Shown: positions 11,348-23,027 of the stretch, one piece after another
Layout of the letters: the number at the start of each line of letters is the position of its first letter
Position numbering within the stretch: position 1 is the stretch's first letter
Position numbers and translations under genes: made by a program
The notes under the pieces: generated by a model
What the model saw: the letters and a program-made list of their open reading frames with translations, nothing else
Database searches by the model: none
What the model was told of the DNA's origin: nothing
Assembly (NCBI GenBank): GCA_024220505.1
Contig: JAKZZE010000005.1
Location: 1,820,501 to 1,884,500 of the forward strand
DNA from: Rhizopus arrhizus
Taxonomy: Eukaryota; Mucoromycota; Mucoromycetes; Mucorales; Rhizopodaceae
Direction: 5' to 3'
Length of the DNA stretch: 64,000 nucleotides

Positions 11348-12432
11348 ACTCTGTGGATGTGTATCAATCTTTATGAATAAATCTTTTTTTCAACTGGATC
11401 GAATTCATCCTATTTTGTAAACATTCTGTCCCATAATAAAAATACCACACCGTTCACTTCATGTCTCATAAGTAAGCCATATATAGCCTATTAATTTAAC
11501 ATAGCTCTGTCATACTTTTTCCTTTTGGATTCTATTGCCTAGTTTTTTTTTTTTTTTTTAAAAAAAAAAGAAAGCAAAGTCTTTGGTATCACAGACATCA
11601 ATCCGTGTTTCCTTAATGTACTATAGATGTATCAGGGTTTACAGCTTATGAAGATGATAAGGCACCGTAGTAGTACTTTAGTCTCTTTTTTGAATAACAA
11701 TCGCACAGTTTAAGCTTCGTTGCTTTTCAAGCACCGACCAAAATTAATGCTAGCCAGCGACCATCAAGTAGTCATACCACTGCCAGTGTTTTTCAGAAAT
11801 TCTAGTATAACTCAAACAGTTGTTTATTAAAGATGTTTTACTCAAGAGTTGGACTACTCATTCATTTCACTGGGATGTTTTTTGAGCAAGCGGAGTCGAT
11901 CAATATCTATTATGTAATCTCTAATCTGTTGTCATACAATAAAAGATGGAAAAAGCAAAGGATTTGAAAGGAGAAATCAAAAGAGTTGATTGTAAAGTGA
12001 TGGTACTTGAACAAGATTTATTTTTATTAAAATATACAACTAACGCGTATGACAATGTGACACGTAAAAGTAAAATGAAAATATCAGCACTTTTTAAATA
12101 AAGAAAAAAAAAAAAAGGAGCTGCTCTCTCCTTATTTTGATAGAACTTTTTCAAGATGTTTTCTTATTATACTGAAAGAGACAAAGTTATGATTCAATAA
12201 AGATTTTAAAATGGGAATTGATTGTTTGCAAATCTGTCTACATGTAGATAGTAAATTGAAAAGAGTAAGTCAAGATGGGATTTTCATTGAACAATCAAAG
12301 ATATCAAAAAGAAGTCCTCTTGATCGTCAACACGTCCCTTATAACAATGATTACTGTTCTTTTTTCATTGTTCACTTGTTTTTATCAACCAAGTTGATTC
12401 TCTTGCTCTTTTTTCTTCTTTTAAAAAACGAT
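11348..12432. other. Intergenic between SCP2 and BUB2 genes
   Basis: No independent gene. A frame from the ATG at 12211 with a good donor (GTAAGT at 12265) could be an alternative first exon of the BUB2-like gene, spliced to the CAG ending at 12441. Confidence 0.5.
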
Positions 12433-13607
12433 ATGATTCAGGAAATACTAAAACGTAAACATGCTTCTGCTGAAGAAACTATGCAAAGTTTATCTGATTT
12501 AAGAAATGCATTGTCAACTCAGCCATGTCCCCCCATGGTAAGGCAGCAATCATCATCTGAAGCGTACGCTTACATTTCAGGGTAGTTTAGAGAGAAAGTG
12601 TGGATATTGTTGCTTGATGTTCGCGATATATCAGCATCCAGCTATATCAATCTAGTTGAGTTGGGTCCAAGTACCTCAGACGATCAAATAAGGAACGATG
12701 CGTTTAGAACGATGGCTACTGATGCAAACTTTCTTGAACGTGTATCGGAAGATATGCTGATTAGGCTTTTGAATGCTTTAGTATGGAAAAAGGAAAGAGG
12801 TAGATGGATCATTGGTCATAGGGTATTCATAACGCATGCATAAGAGTATTCATCTTTTACATAGAAAGTACGCCTAGTCCATCGAACGCCTGCCAACGAT
12901 CTGGTTTCACTTATTTACAGGGTATGAACGCTTTGGCTGCTCCATTTCTGATGTGCATGTCAGAGATGAGTGCTTTGTTTGCCTTTTCAGAATTTATTTG
13001 CAGATGGTGTCCGCTTTATGTTCAACCCAACATGAGGGGTGTTCACTGTGGTATTCGAGCAAGTACAAGACCTCAGTACTTTTTTTTTTTTAATAACCTT
13101 CTTATTAGCTCTTTGAGTTGTGTTTACGCTTTCTTGATCCTACCCTGTATGGTTATCTACGCGGAAAAAACTATTCGGCCGTTGTCTATGCCTTTGCTCG
13201 TAAGTGCTTTGTTTGTAAGCCAACGACTGATGTGAATTATAGCCATCATGACCTTTTCTGCTTGCACACCTCCTCTTTCTGAACTGTTGGAATTGTGGGA
13301 TTACATGTTTGCACACGGAATTCACCTCAACATTCTCTTTGTTATCGCCCAAATGCTCATGATGCGGACTGATATCCTGACCAGTCCAAGCCCTTGCAAG
13401 ATATTACGCGTATGGCCGTCCCTTCGTGCCCAACAGATCATCAAGATGACCAAATCGCTCTCTAAGGCCTTACCTTCCGATTTGTACCAAAAATTGGTTC
13501 ATCATGCTTCGGATGAATCCATAGCGGATCAGTTGGGTATTGCTGCAAATATAACGGAATTGCAGCAAGTTGAAGAAGATTTACCAGTCTATTTACGTGA
13601 CATTTAA
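12433..13607 (+). CDS. BUB2: BUB2/cdc16-type TBC-domain GTPase-activating protein
   Basis: Mitotic-exit / septation checkpoint GAP acting with Bfa1/Byr4 on the Tem1/Spg1 GTPase at the spindle pole. Exons 12433-12537, 12586-12799, 12865-13058, 13109-13199, 13243-13607 join to 322 residues, near the 306 of yeast Bub2. The TBC domain fills most of it: IRNDAFRTMATDANFLERV, SGFTYLQGMNALAAPFL, GVHCGIRLFELCLRFLDPTL, FSACTPPLSELLELWDYMFA and GIHLNILFVIAQ. As in Bub2 there is Asn, not Asp, after IR where many TBC proteins have IxxD; the YxQG glutamine finger is present (YLQG). The third intron (13059-13108) starts GCAAGT, so it is a GC-AG intron; the frame requires it. An alternative start at 12211 would need a 177-nt intron. 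Confidence 0.85.
13059..13108 (+). other. GC-AG (non-canonical) intron in the BUB2-like gene
   Basis: Splicing CGA|GCAAGT...TTATTAG|CTC restores GVHCGIR-LFELCLRF in phase 0, matching the conserved TBC block. No GT donor nearby gives the correct frame. GCAAGT is the usual strong form of a GC donor. Confidence 0.75.
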
Positions 13608-13731
13608 ATAAAGTTGACACAAGCACTCACTTTGACATGCTTTTTTTAAAAAAAACTTTTTATTCATCTATCATGGATATCATATTTACAAACCAACATG
13701 GTGATTCTCTATTTCTAAATTGAATTCATAT

Positions 13732-14187
13732 TCACGGTGAAGTTGAAAAAGGCAATGGCTCATGTTCATCTTCAGACACGACTGCTTCTTCTTGCACTTC
13801 AAACCAAAGATGACTTCCATACGATATACACAGTTCCTCTCCCTCTTCAATATCTCTCAGAGTTGTGTATCGAATCAATTGGTTCGGCACATCTCGCATG
13901 AATCCAACATTAGGTTGACTGTCGTGATTAAACATGGATCCTAAACCAAGAGCAAGTGCATAACCCCCACCAGGCCAGCAATAGGTATATTGGTCCAAGA
14001 CAGTGTATTTACCGTGCGTTTCATATTCTTGAGGATTGAAATATAAAATGGGTGAAATCTCCACGAGTGTGTTGCGTTTAATGAACTCTTTGGTAAAAAC
14101 ACCTCGTCCTCGAACAGGATGAGATTTTAGTTCTAAATTTAGCCTGTGTTGATCAAGTGGAACAGACTGATTATCCTCTTTTGACAT
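13732..14187 (-). CDS. Small SET-domain protein (putative protein lysine methyltransferase)
   Basis: 151-residue single-exon protein that is essentially one SET domain. Visible motifs: GRGVFTKEFIKRN at the start, LGLGSMFNHDSQPNVGF (equivalent of the NHSCxPN motif) and EEGEELCISYG (the ExxxxYG motif). It lacks pre-SET and post-SET Cys clusters, as in the small stand-alone SET proteins of fungi whose substrates are often non-histone. The ATG at 14187 is preferred over one at 14265 because the extra segment is translated from a poly-A run (a row of Phe) and looks like leader. It is convergent with the BUB2-like gene, 124 bp apart. Confidence 0.8.
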   Translation of the reverse strand: MSKEDNQSVPLDQHRLNLELKSHPVRGRGVFTKEFIKRNTLVEISPILYFNPQEYETHGKYTVLDQYTYCWPGGGYALALGLGSMFNHDSQPNVGFMRDVPNQLIRYTTLRDIEEGEELCISYGSHLWFEVQEEAVVSEDEHEPLPFSTSP

Positions 14188-14989
14188 TTTTTGAGAGGAA
14201 AAAAAAAAAAAAAAAGGACGGTAAAGCAAGTCCAAACGAAGCGCAAAAATTAATTTGTAAAGCAATGCTTACCATAACAGTCATACTCTGAACCAGAAAA
14301 AAAAAAAGCAAATCAGAGTATACAGAAGTGAACACCAGGTCCTCTGTGCATCATTCAATTATGATGGCTTGCTGATGGAGAGAAGCCAGAGGATAAGGTA
14401 GGAAGATGGTTCAACGGAGAAATAGAACAGGAGACTTTGTCAAGCTATACTGGGCTGGCAAGGAACCAACGTTGTGATCACTGGTAGGACGTAATCGATG
14501 TGGTAACACACATGGTAAGTCAGTGAAAAGGAAATCTACACCAAAATGTAAAGAGGACCAGAGGATAGATCATCAAGTGGGAAAGGGGCACAACGTGCGC
14601 TATCATGGCCATAGGAACAAGTAATCTATTTTTCTAGGGCCCAACGCATGGGTCATCGTATTAGACAGCAAAAGAGGATAAGATCAATCCAAATTACTGA
14701 GCGACAAGTGAGGATCAAGAGCTTGATCGAAATAATGATCTGAATACGGTTATGAATGGAAATCTCTTGATAGTAACCGTGAGTTTGAAAAAGTAGGTCG
14801 CGTTTGCTTTAGACGTTTGCCCTTTGTTAAAAGATGAATCTGTTTCTTGTCGAATGAGTAAGCCTAGTGTACTAGCTACGTAAAGGTCAACTTCATAGCA
14901 AGCAACAGCAAAAGAATGCACCTTCGCACTTTTATTTTTGTAAAAGATGTTTGTTCATAAATTTTTTTTGTAAGAGTATTTTATTGAAG
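14188..14989. other. Intergenic, no gene seen
   Basis: 14300-14700 is less AT-rich than its surroundings and may be old repeat sequence, but I can assign nothing to it. Confidence 0.4.
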
Positions 14990-15235
14990 ATTATTAACGT
15001 ACAAGTTACACGTCATGTTGAGTGGTATGCTTTTAATGTAGACGATAACAATGTTTTTCAAAAATGGCTGAAACAATTTGCCGTGTTGAGAATGGAGTTT
15101 GATCGAAAACTTAACGCCAGTGTGCTTGTCAGATGTATAGTAGAGCGTGTGAACAGATACTCAACAATCATGAATTATCTACAAATTCGAAACGTGAAGT
15201 TCTTTAGAATGTTTTCAGCATCTTTGGGATGAAGC
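14990..15235 (-). mobile_element. Small LINE 3'-end relic, minus strand
   Basis: Positions 15116-15137 contain CGCCAGTGTGCTTG then CAGATG, shared with the tail-coding part of the LINE relic at 5785-5806 (same strand sense), which encodes the HSIWQAHW helix. Frames around it are disrupted. This is a short degenerate piece with uncertain limits. Confidence 0.35.
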
Positions 15236-15602
15236 TCAAAATAAGGTGCAAATCGAGATAGGACTTCTTGCCCATTGTTTGCTAGATTTACATTTATGTA
15301 AATGAGATGACGATCCTATATCTCTCATTGCTTAGGCTTATAGCACGGTTACTACAACAGAGCCTTCTCCTTCTTTTTTCTTTGTCCCGTTGAATCCTCA
15401 GCCTTGACTGGATAAGGATGTTTTTCCGTTGAGGAAGAAACTTATAAAAGTGGTTTCTCACAACTCTATTTATTTAGTCGTGTTAGTCAGTCTTTCAAGT
15501 AGACAGATCAGGAAATTTCAAACGGCAAAAGCATTGTAGTAAGCATCGTTAAAAATAATAAAATTGTGTGTGGATTTTTATTGTACAAAAAAAATGAATA
15601 TT

Positions 15603-18032
15603 TTAATGACCCAAAAGTTTCAATGCAAGTGCTTCTTGGTCTTCTAATGTTTGAGGTTCTTCTATGTCAATGACTCTCTTCTTATTCACGTGTTCTTCTT
15701 CCTCTGACTCTGACTCTTCATCCCATGATCTCTTCTTACTTTCCTCTTCTTCCGATTCTTCTTCCGATTCTTCTTCCGATTCTTCTGCGTCTTCCATATC
15801 TTCATCTGATGCTCCTTCTTCAATCTCTTCTCTCAAGGCCTATTATACGTCAAAATTAGTATTCAATCTATCAATGAAATATATTCTTCTTACAGCTCTC
15901 TCTCTTTCTTTTCGTTTAATCTTCTTTTCTAATCTCTTTTGCTTCACAAGTTCTTTATCTTCTATATCAGCATTCTGCATGACTTGTCCCTTTTCGTCAA
16001 CAAATGCCTTGATTTGAGATTTGACGTCACCATCCTTCAAGAAGTCTTGTTCGCTTACAAGTTCATACATAGCGTGTGCCTCACCATCTTCATCAAAGAT
16101 CAACTTTTCACCACGAGGCATATTCTTTATTCTTTCTTTCTTTGTCATGTTTTGCTTTCTCTTGGATATATTCTCTGTTTGTGCTTCAATAATATCCTCC
16201 TCGTCACTTTCCAATTCATGGTTTTTACGAGTAATGGTCAAGAAGTCCTCGTCGTCATTTTGATCATCCACATGAAGCTTATCACCCTCATAGTCAACCA
16301 ATTTGTTATAATGTTCTGACAAGATATCTTGATTCTTTCGTTGAAACATACGATCATATTTTGTTTTTATTTCGCTTGCCTTTTCTTCCTCTTCATCCTC
16401 TTCTTCGCTCTCTTCTTGTGGTTCAACAGCGCCCATCTTCTTCTTTTCTGCCTTCTTTACAAATTTGATCTTGGGAGCACCAGCCAATCCGAGGGAATGA
16501 GCAAATTCTTCTGCTGGCAAGGCATTGACATCAAAAATCGTCTTATTTTTCTGCAGATAAATGGATCGCATGTAAGCCACAAAGGCTCTTTGTGCAAGGT
16601 ATTTGATCTCGGGATCTTGGAAACAAAAGCTTTGGAGTTGCTTCTGAATTGTTTGTTGCTTACTTGTTCTGATCTTAATCTCTTCAATTGGCACACGTTT
16701 CTTTTTCAATTCCTCTGTCATGCCCTCTACTTCAGAAGGTACCAGGATCATCAAGGCGTGACCTTCAGCATCAAAACGAGCCGTACGCCCCACACGGTGA
16801 ATATAAGTATCCGCATCTTCAGGACAATCCAACTGAACAACCCAATCGACTGCAGGGAAATCCAAACCACGAGCGGCGATATCTGTACAGAGCAAGACGG
16901 CATGCTGAGTGGCGGTGAATTTTCTAAAGATTTCGACACGCTTCGTCTGCTTTTGTTTACCGTGCAAGTGCATGATGGGTATACCGGGTTGAAGTTTACA
17001 AAAGGATTCATACACAAACCGTGTTTGCTTACAACTAGACATAAATACAATCATCTTGGTCTTCAAATGTGTCTTGATAAATGAATAGAGGATATCGAGC
17101 TTTTGATGCAATTCAGCTGTCACAAAGTGTTGTGAGAGCGTTTTGGGCGTACTGTGTTCTGCACGCTCATGAACCGCAACATATTCAGGGTCTTTAAGGG
17201 ACAAACGAGCAAGATCCTTGACGGATCTGGTTTGAGTTGCAGAGAACATTAATGTCTGACGGTGATTAGGCAAGTTTTCAATAATGGCATTCATTGTATT
17301 TTGGAAACCCATGTCCATAATACGATCTGCTTCATCCAACACAAGGCATTGAAGTTGGTCACATACAAATCCAACGGATTGATCCATATGTTGCAAAAGT
17401 CGTCCAGGTGTGGATACCAGAATGTTCATTCGGCTAATACGTTCTTGCTCCACTTTGAATTCTTTACCGCCAATAATCAAACCAGCAGAGAAGGTATGGT
17501 ATTTACCGATCTTTTTCAAAACTTCAAAGATTTGAACAGCAAGTTCTCGAGTAGGTGAAATGATCAATGCTCCTAATCCATCAGCTGAATTCCATTGTTG
17601 ACGAAACAAAATCTCCAAAACCTATGTTAAAGTGTAAGCCTTTTTTCTATGCATGTTGTCTTTTAAGAAGGCTTACAGGAATTAAGAAAGATAAAGTTTT
17701 TCCACTACCGGTCTTTGCTGCACCAAGCACATCTTTTTTAGCTAAGGCAAGTGGAATACCTTTTCGTTGAATTTCTGTCATCATTTTAAAATTAGCATGC
17801 TTTAATCCTTTCTTGGTTTTTTCAGAAATTGGCAACTCTTCAAATAACTTGATGTCTTTATAATTATCCTATACATATCATAATGAGTCCTCTTTTTTAT
17901 GATTGGAAAGCTTTTTTACTTTACAGGTTGACTGGCTTTTTCATCAAGTGTTTTTAAATCATCTTTTTCTATAGATCGTTTAATTTCTTTTTTATTAATT
18001 CGTTTTTCTACTGTGGCAGCTTTTTTTGCCAT
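15603..18032 (-). CDS. DBP4: DEAD-box RNA helicase Dbp4/DDX10
   Basis: ATP-dependent RNA helicase of the nucleolar small-subunit processome, needed for U14 snoRNA release and early 18S processing in yeast. Exons (5' to 3') 18032-17925, 17868-17677, 17621-15894, 15839-15603 give 754 residues, close to yeast Dbp4 (770). Motifs in order: FxELPIS/Q-motif region 45-75, AAKTGSGKT 86-94, PTRELA 123-128, TPGR 171-174, DEAD 196-199, SAT 227-229, then ARGLD and HRVGRTAR. After the helicase core comes the family extension ([14 protein letters not shown], then [11 protein letters not shown]) and a long charged C-terminus ending in Ser/Glu-rich repeats. The Q-motif spacing and the SLGLAGAPK motif favour Dbp4 over other DEAD helicases. 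The start ATG at 18032 gives a Lys-rich N-terminus. Confidence 0.93.
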
Positions 18033-18415
18033 TTTAGATCTATTTAGAAAGAACTACAAAAGTGATTTTTCTTTTTTGTTCCAAAAAAAAAGGAAAAAAA
18101 AAAAAAAAAAAAAAAAAAAACGCAGTCAAATGCAGGTCACAGCTACAGTGTTTCCATATTGTTACTCTTTCCTGGAAGTAAATTCGTCCAATGGCGAGAA
18201 CAAATTCGCCCTGGTGGAAAATGAATTCACCTGATGGCAAGAACAAAATTCATATTGCACGAAATGTAAATTCGTGTTGGCTGACAAATCAGATGTCCTG
18301 CTGTCAAAATTGTTTTATAGGACAAGTCTCTTGGCATCTTTGGATATATAAGAGCACACCAAATGCTTGTGTTTGTTTTACTTCTTTTCCACAACTACAT
18401 CAGAAATCACAGATA

Positions 18416-18965
18416 ATGAACATTCAATTCTTGTTTGAAAATGGGAAAGGCTCTGTTGTCGACAGGTATGGCGGACCTGAACCAATGGATTATATTGTTG
18501 ATGAGGAACAGTTTCGTCTTGAAACGTTGAGCTCTCATACACAATATTTAGCTCAATTGCCTCTAGAGATTGAGAAAGGGATAGAGGAAATTCAGGTAGA
18601 AAAGGAAGTCGTAAATCCTGGTAGTGATGTTAAAATGAGGGAAATATCAGTGAAACGAAGTTACACACGCTATTTTGATCAGGACAAAATGAGGTTCTTC
18701 AAGCTGTTGCTTGAGAAATGTTTGAGTGCGGCTGCTTCTGCAACACAGCTTGGGATTCACATTCGTACAGCACAAATATGGGCTAAACAGTACGAGAAGG
18801 ATCCTGACAGTATCTTTGAGAAACGGAGAAAGACTGGTCGTTCACGTATTCTCCATGAGGAACACAGAAGCGTTATTCTCAAGTGCGTTGATGAGAATTC
18901 TTCCGTCGCCCTAGACAAAATAATGAAGAAGTTAAAACAAATATTCACAGAATTAAAAGTATCTG
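18416..18965 (+). mobile_element. Tc1/mariner-like element 1: transposase N-terminus, truncated
   Basis: The frame from the ATG at 18416 encodes a helix-turn-helix DNA-binding region typical of mucoralean Tc1-like transposases: ATQLGIHIRTAQIWAKQYEK, then IFEKRRKTGRSRIL. The frame is cut at about 18965 where element 2 begins (CAGTGACTC). Sequence before the ATG (about 18130-18300) has repeated AAATTCG-type motifs on both strands that probably belong to the 5' terminal repeat. The catalytic half is not found beyond element 2, so this copy is dead. Confidence 0.65.
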
Positions 18966-20912
18966 CAGTGACTCAAAGTATTGATCCAAAATTTTTGTAT
19001 TTTGGGCAAATTGCTAATATCTCCAAAATTAGAGAATAAGCGCTGGTACATCTTATATCGTTGGAAAGCTATGACTTTAAGCTACATAATAAAATTTATT
19101 TCGTGATCGTCGCTCCACTGGGGGCCGAGAGATGAGTCTTCAAAAATTTGCAGGTTGTGGATCAACACGGTTTCGAAACCAAAAAATATGAAACCGGAAA
19201 ATACCGGTCTCGGAGGCTGCTCCGGTGGCTACATTGTCACTGGGGACAATTTTGACAACCCCTATTTTGCCTGTATGCGCAATCCCGACGCTGTGTGGGT
19301 AAATCTCGCAAATGCTGCAATGCTAATGCGCATCTGCAGATCTACTCTAAACATGCTCGTTTCATTCGAGAAAAAAGCCGAACATTAAGGCTCTTTTCGA
19401 GGAAGATGCCTCTCACCGCTCTATTGCAAAGTCTCTTGGCCTTGGTGTCGGGTCGGTGTCTCGCATTTGCAAGGAATTCGTCATTTCTACATCTAATGTA
19501 GCCGGCCAGCCCAAGAAGATCTTGACATTACTTAGTAGAAAGATCTTTAGAAGCTTCAACACCGGCAAGTATACGAACGCAGTAGACGCCAGCAAGAAGC
19601 TGGAGGCTGAGGGAACGCCCCCTCAGCCCTCAAACTGTGCGTAGCTTCCTTGTGAGTACTGGTGTTAAGTCTGGCCTAAAGAAGGCTGTACTACTGTTGA
19701 CACCTTCTCGGTGCAAAGCTCGTCTGGCGTTCGCCAAAAAGTACCGCCACTTTACCAAGGATGACTGGCTGAGGCGCGTGTATACGGTCAAGACCAAGAT
19801 CAACCATTTGGAGTCGGACGGCAAGCAGTAGACCTGGACACAGGGTGGGCGGCCCTTGAAATCCACAATGTCAATATGGTTTACAAGCATGGTGGCGGTA
19901 GCATCTTTCTTTGGAGCTGCATAACGCATCAGGGCCCCGGTTTTATTGTCAAGATTGATGAGGGGCTCGATGCAGCACTCTACTGCGAGATTCTTTCTGA
20001 CGATTTCCTCAATACACTGGAGGAAGATGGTCTCAAGAAAGAGGATATTGTCTTTCAACAAGACAATGACTCCTGTTGTATAAAGAAAAGGTGGAAACAA
20101 AGATCAAAAATAGTACGAGTACTTTTTGAGACTGATCTTTATTTCAGTTTAAGTTAAAGTAAAAATTATTCTAATTGAAGACAGGTATTTATATTTTATT
20201 GAGTGAGTGGCTTGATATTTTCTATTGTAAGCGTTCTTCTAATATTTAGGTACTTTAACAAGTGTCATCTATAATTATGATTATGAAAACTTTTCATTTC
20301 TTCTTTTGTATGCCTGTCATAAATTATCTTTCATTCTGGGAATTTCTCACTGATTTGATTAACGTTATTTTACGCGTTATTTCAATTATGTGAAAGATTA
20401 GCAATATTCCTGACATTGGATTGGATTTAGTTATTTTAGTTGATACTTATTCTTATCAAAGAACTCTCATTAATACAATACATATTCTAAAAGAATATGT
20501 TTAATTGGAATTGATTGTATGATATTTAAATAAACTTGTATTTTATTTTGATTATGACCTTGTAGTAAGACTTACATTTATTAATGTCAATTACAATCAG
20601 TTACTGTTCTACAACAACCCCAAGCATACGTACAAACTAGCCCGCAAATGGTTTGAAGACAACGGTATTGAAGCTATGGACTGGCCCGCGTACTCTTCTG
20701 ATCTCAATCCGATCGAAAATACCTGGTTGTACCTCAAAACACAGCTATGCGCATATGAGACGGAGCCCAAGGATATGACAGAGCTTTGGGAGCACGTGCA
20801 GTACATCTGGTGCAACAAAATCACCAAGAAATACTGCCAAAAGCTTATTCGCATCATGACACAACGTTTGGAGACGGTTATCAAGGCAAAGGTTGGCCAT
20901 ACAAAATGGTGA
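18966..20912 (+). mobile_element. Tc1/mariner-like element 2: broken transposase, hit by an LTR
   Basis: Starts with CAGTGACTCAAAGT, a Tc1-type inverted-repeat start, inside element 1. The transposase is readable in pieces over three frames: HTH (HRSIAKSLGLGVGSVSRICKEF), a middle part (LRRVYTVKTKINHLESDGKQ, then a stop), the second catalytic block (KEDIVFQQDND) and the end (PKHTYKLARKWF, then DLNPIENTWL). The first catalytic Asp region has become TVKT where SDET is usual. A solo LTR (20074-20616) splits the QQDND / PKHT block. I did not find the matching right-hand inverted repeat after 20912. At least two frameshifts and one nonsense codon make it inactive. Confidence 0.7.
20074..20616. repeat. 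Solo LTR (543 bp) inserted in the Tc1-like transposase
   Basis: Begins TGTTGTA and ends TACAACA, a perfect 7-bp terminal inverted repeat of TG...CA form. It is flanked by the 5-bp direct repeat ACTCC (20069-20073) and ACCCC (20617-20621), one mismatch. Removing the insert and one repeat copy restores the transposase reading QQDND-PKHT exactly in frame. No internal retroelement coding sequence is present, so it is a solo LTR left by recombination. Confidence 0.75.
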
Positions 20913-22503
20913 TAGGTACTAAAAAAAATAAGTTCTCTCTTGATATAAGCTTGTGTTAATAACAATTTATAAAATCAACATTTAGAATAATAGCTATATA
21001 GTTATAAGTAAATATCAAAAAATAGAAGTATGCTCCACTAGCATCGCCAATAAATCTAAATAAAAGTCATACCGTAGGTTCGAAACTAAGGAATCAAATG
21101 CAGAAAGCATGGTAAAAGGGTATATAAAGTTCTTGGCAAGAGGCTTTAAATGATAAAAGTGTATCTTTGTTTTACCTTATCAGAAATGTAAACAATATTA
21201 TGTAATAAATACTATAGCAGATAAAATGAGAGAAGCGGTAAATTAAAGACATCAGATGAGAAAATATATGGATTAAAAGCTGCATGTGGCCAAATCAATT
21301 ATTAAATTTGCATAGTATATTGAATTGATGCTGATTAATACACTAACACATAGTAAAGAAGGAATAAAGATGTATTTATTGCTTTAAAATTGTTGGAGGA
21401 CGCCAAAGATTAATTGAATTCTTCAAACCTTTCTAAAGTAAAAGCATTTGTGATGTTATTCATATCATTGAGCTCAGTTTTAAGAAAAAGATTACTAAAG
21501 GACATTGATCATCATATTTTACAAAAGAAAAAGCTATCATTGTCAATATTGTCTAATCCTTTGTCTAAATATCGTGGGATTATCTTACAAAGCTGCTTAT
21601 CTACAGTTCATGCATAAAAAAAAGTATTTGTTTAGCATCAACCCCAAATAGTAACACAAAAAAACTGGATTTGCATATGAAAAAAAAAAAAAATAGACGC
21701 AAAAAAGAAGAGTATTCATTGATTATTCTATCTTTTTTCTCCTTAATAATTATTGTTATAAAGTAAGGTTGAATTTTTATCAAAAAATAGCTTAGAGATA
21801 CATTGTTAAAATCGATTTAGAAAACTTTTTTATTTCGTGTCCTGAACAATAGGGGTAAGTTAAAACTTTTCCGTATGACATTTGTTACACACGGAATTCG
21901 GAATAGACCTACCCCCTATTTTTTTAAGCAAATTAAAATAATGCTTACTTTTATAGCAAAAGCAAAGAAAAGAAAAAGGATATTTTAATATAAAATACAA
22001 TCTGAGTAAAAAAAAATACTTCTTTTAGTCAAAGGTATGGATTTAATATAAAAAAGGGCCGTAGGTCTTTAAATCCTACATACATTTATGCAGAAAACGG
22101 TTGTACAAATAAAAAATAAGTAAGCAACTATCTTGTCTATTAAGATATAAAGCTCATTTAAAAGAATAAAAAAAACTATTATTTAAAGCTTTAAATGAGA
22201 AGATCTAGTATATAAGAAACACTAATAGCTATAATCAAACAATTAACTTTTTTTTCTGCTTTTGTTTACCCGTTAGTCTAGAATGGCTTTGTCCTTTTAT
22301 TTACCATCTCTTTATGGATAAATAAGTTTTTAAATTTTTTAGAAATGTAAGCAAGAAAAGAAAGGAGAATGACTCATCAAGAATGTGAAAAAAAAATATT
22401 TAAAGAATTCTTTTCGCCAAAACTTTTTTCTTTCTTTCTTCATCAAATAATCACTCTTCTCTAAAACTGATGGCCTAAATATTTTATCTTTTCAAATCTA
22501 AAC
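20913..22503. other. AT-rich intergenic with one hairpin
   Basis: No convincing gene; short frames such as 21414-21617 lack recognisable content. It contains the nested hairpin at 21848-21920, listed separately. Confidence 0.5.
21848..21927 (+). other. Nested inverted repeat followed by a T run
   Basis: AATAGGGG (21848-21855) pairs perfectly with CCCCTATT (21913-21920), and inside it TTCCGT (21869-21874) pairs with ACGGAA (21891-21896). A T run follows at once. It could be a small structured transcript, a short MITE-like element or a protein-binding palindrome; nothing here decides between them. Confidence 0.35.
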
Positions 22504-23027
22504 TTGACTCTTATGGTCTTTTGTCAAAAACTTCTCTTCTTAAACAAATGTTTTGCTACTTTTTTTGTGTTTCAAACATGCTTCTCTCTCTCTCTTTGGC
22601 CTCTTAAAACCTCTTATCTACTATCAAGTTTGTCTTTAATCAATGTTAAACTTCATGGCCTACATAATACATCTATTCTTTATCTCTTTACATGGTCACA
22701 GTTAACATCAAAAGTTGGTGTGCTCTCTTTTGTTTATCTTTCTATGGTCCTTTTGGTTTCGTTCAATGCTAAACACATCATTCCATTGGTTTCGATGGTT
22801 AAAAAAGAAATCATATCTTGGCCTCATAAAATGGTAAAATTATTTTTTATATAATAATTTTATTAATTTTTTTGAAATAGCTTACTCTGCCTGTCTTTGT
22901 TTGTCTCGGTCAAGATTCCTTCTTTGCTGCCCCTTTGGCTAAAAAGTAATGTTCGTAATAGAATTATCCTTTTTATTAACTTTTATTCTAATTCAATAGT
23001 TATTCTCTTCTGTGTCAATGCAAATAG
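22504..23027 (+). CDS. Possible small hydrophobic protein, unrecognised
   Basis: Tentative model: exons 22504-22833, 22881-22945, 23000-23027, with two introns of 47 and 54 nt that look exactly like others here (GTAAAA...AAATAG and GTAATG...CAATAG). The product would be about 140 residues, rich in Leu, Ser, Phe and hydrophobic stretches. No family is recognised. The plus strand is extremely T/C-rich, which alone would yield such a composition, so this may be a non-coding transcript. A separate plus-strand frame just downstream ends GWDDDLLELVSSKEECELK at 23250-23253 and could belong to the same locus. Confidence 0.22.

Noticed and set aside
14190..14265. Longer N-terminus for the small SET protein
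   Set aside because: The added segment is mainly a run of Phe from a poly-A tract on the plus strand; the ATG at 14187 starts a normal SET-protein N-terminus.
15664..16319. Ser/Asp-rich and Phe/Leu-rich plus-strand frames
   Set aside because: Shadows of the acidic C-terminal coding region of the DBP4 gene on the minus strand.
16329..17084. 251-codon plus-strand frame
   Set aside because: Antisense shadow of the Dbp4 helicase domain, which is coherent and conserved on the minus strand.
21070..21090. tRNA-like B box (GGTTCGAAACT)
   Set aside because: No A box at the right distance and no cloverleaf pairing of the ends.
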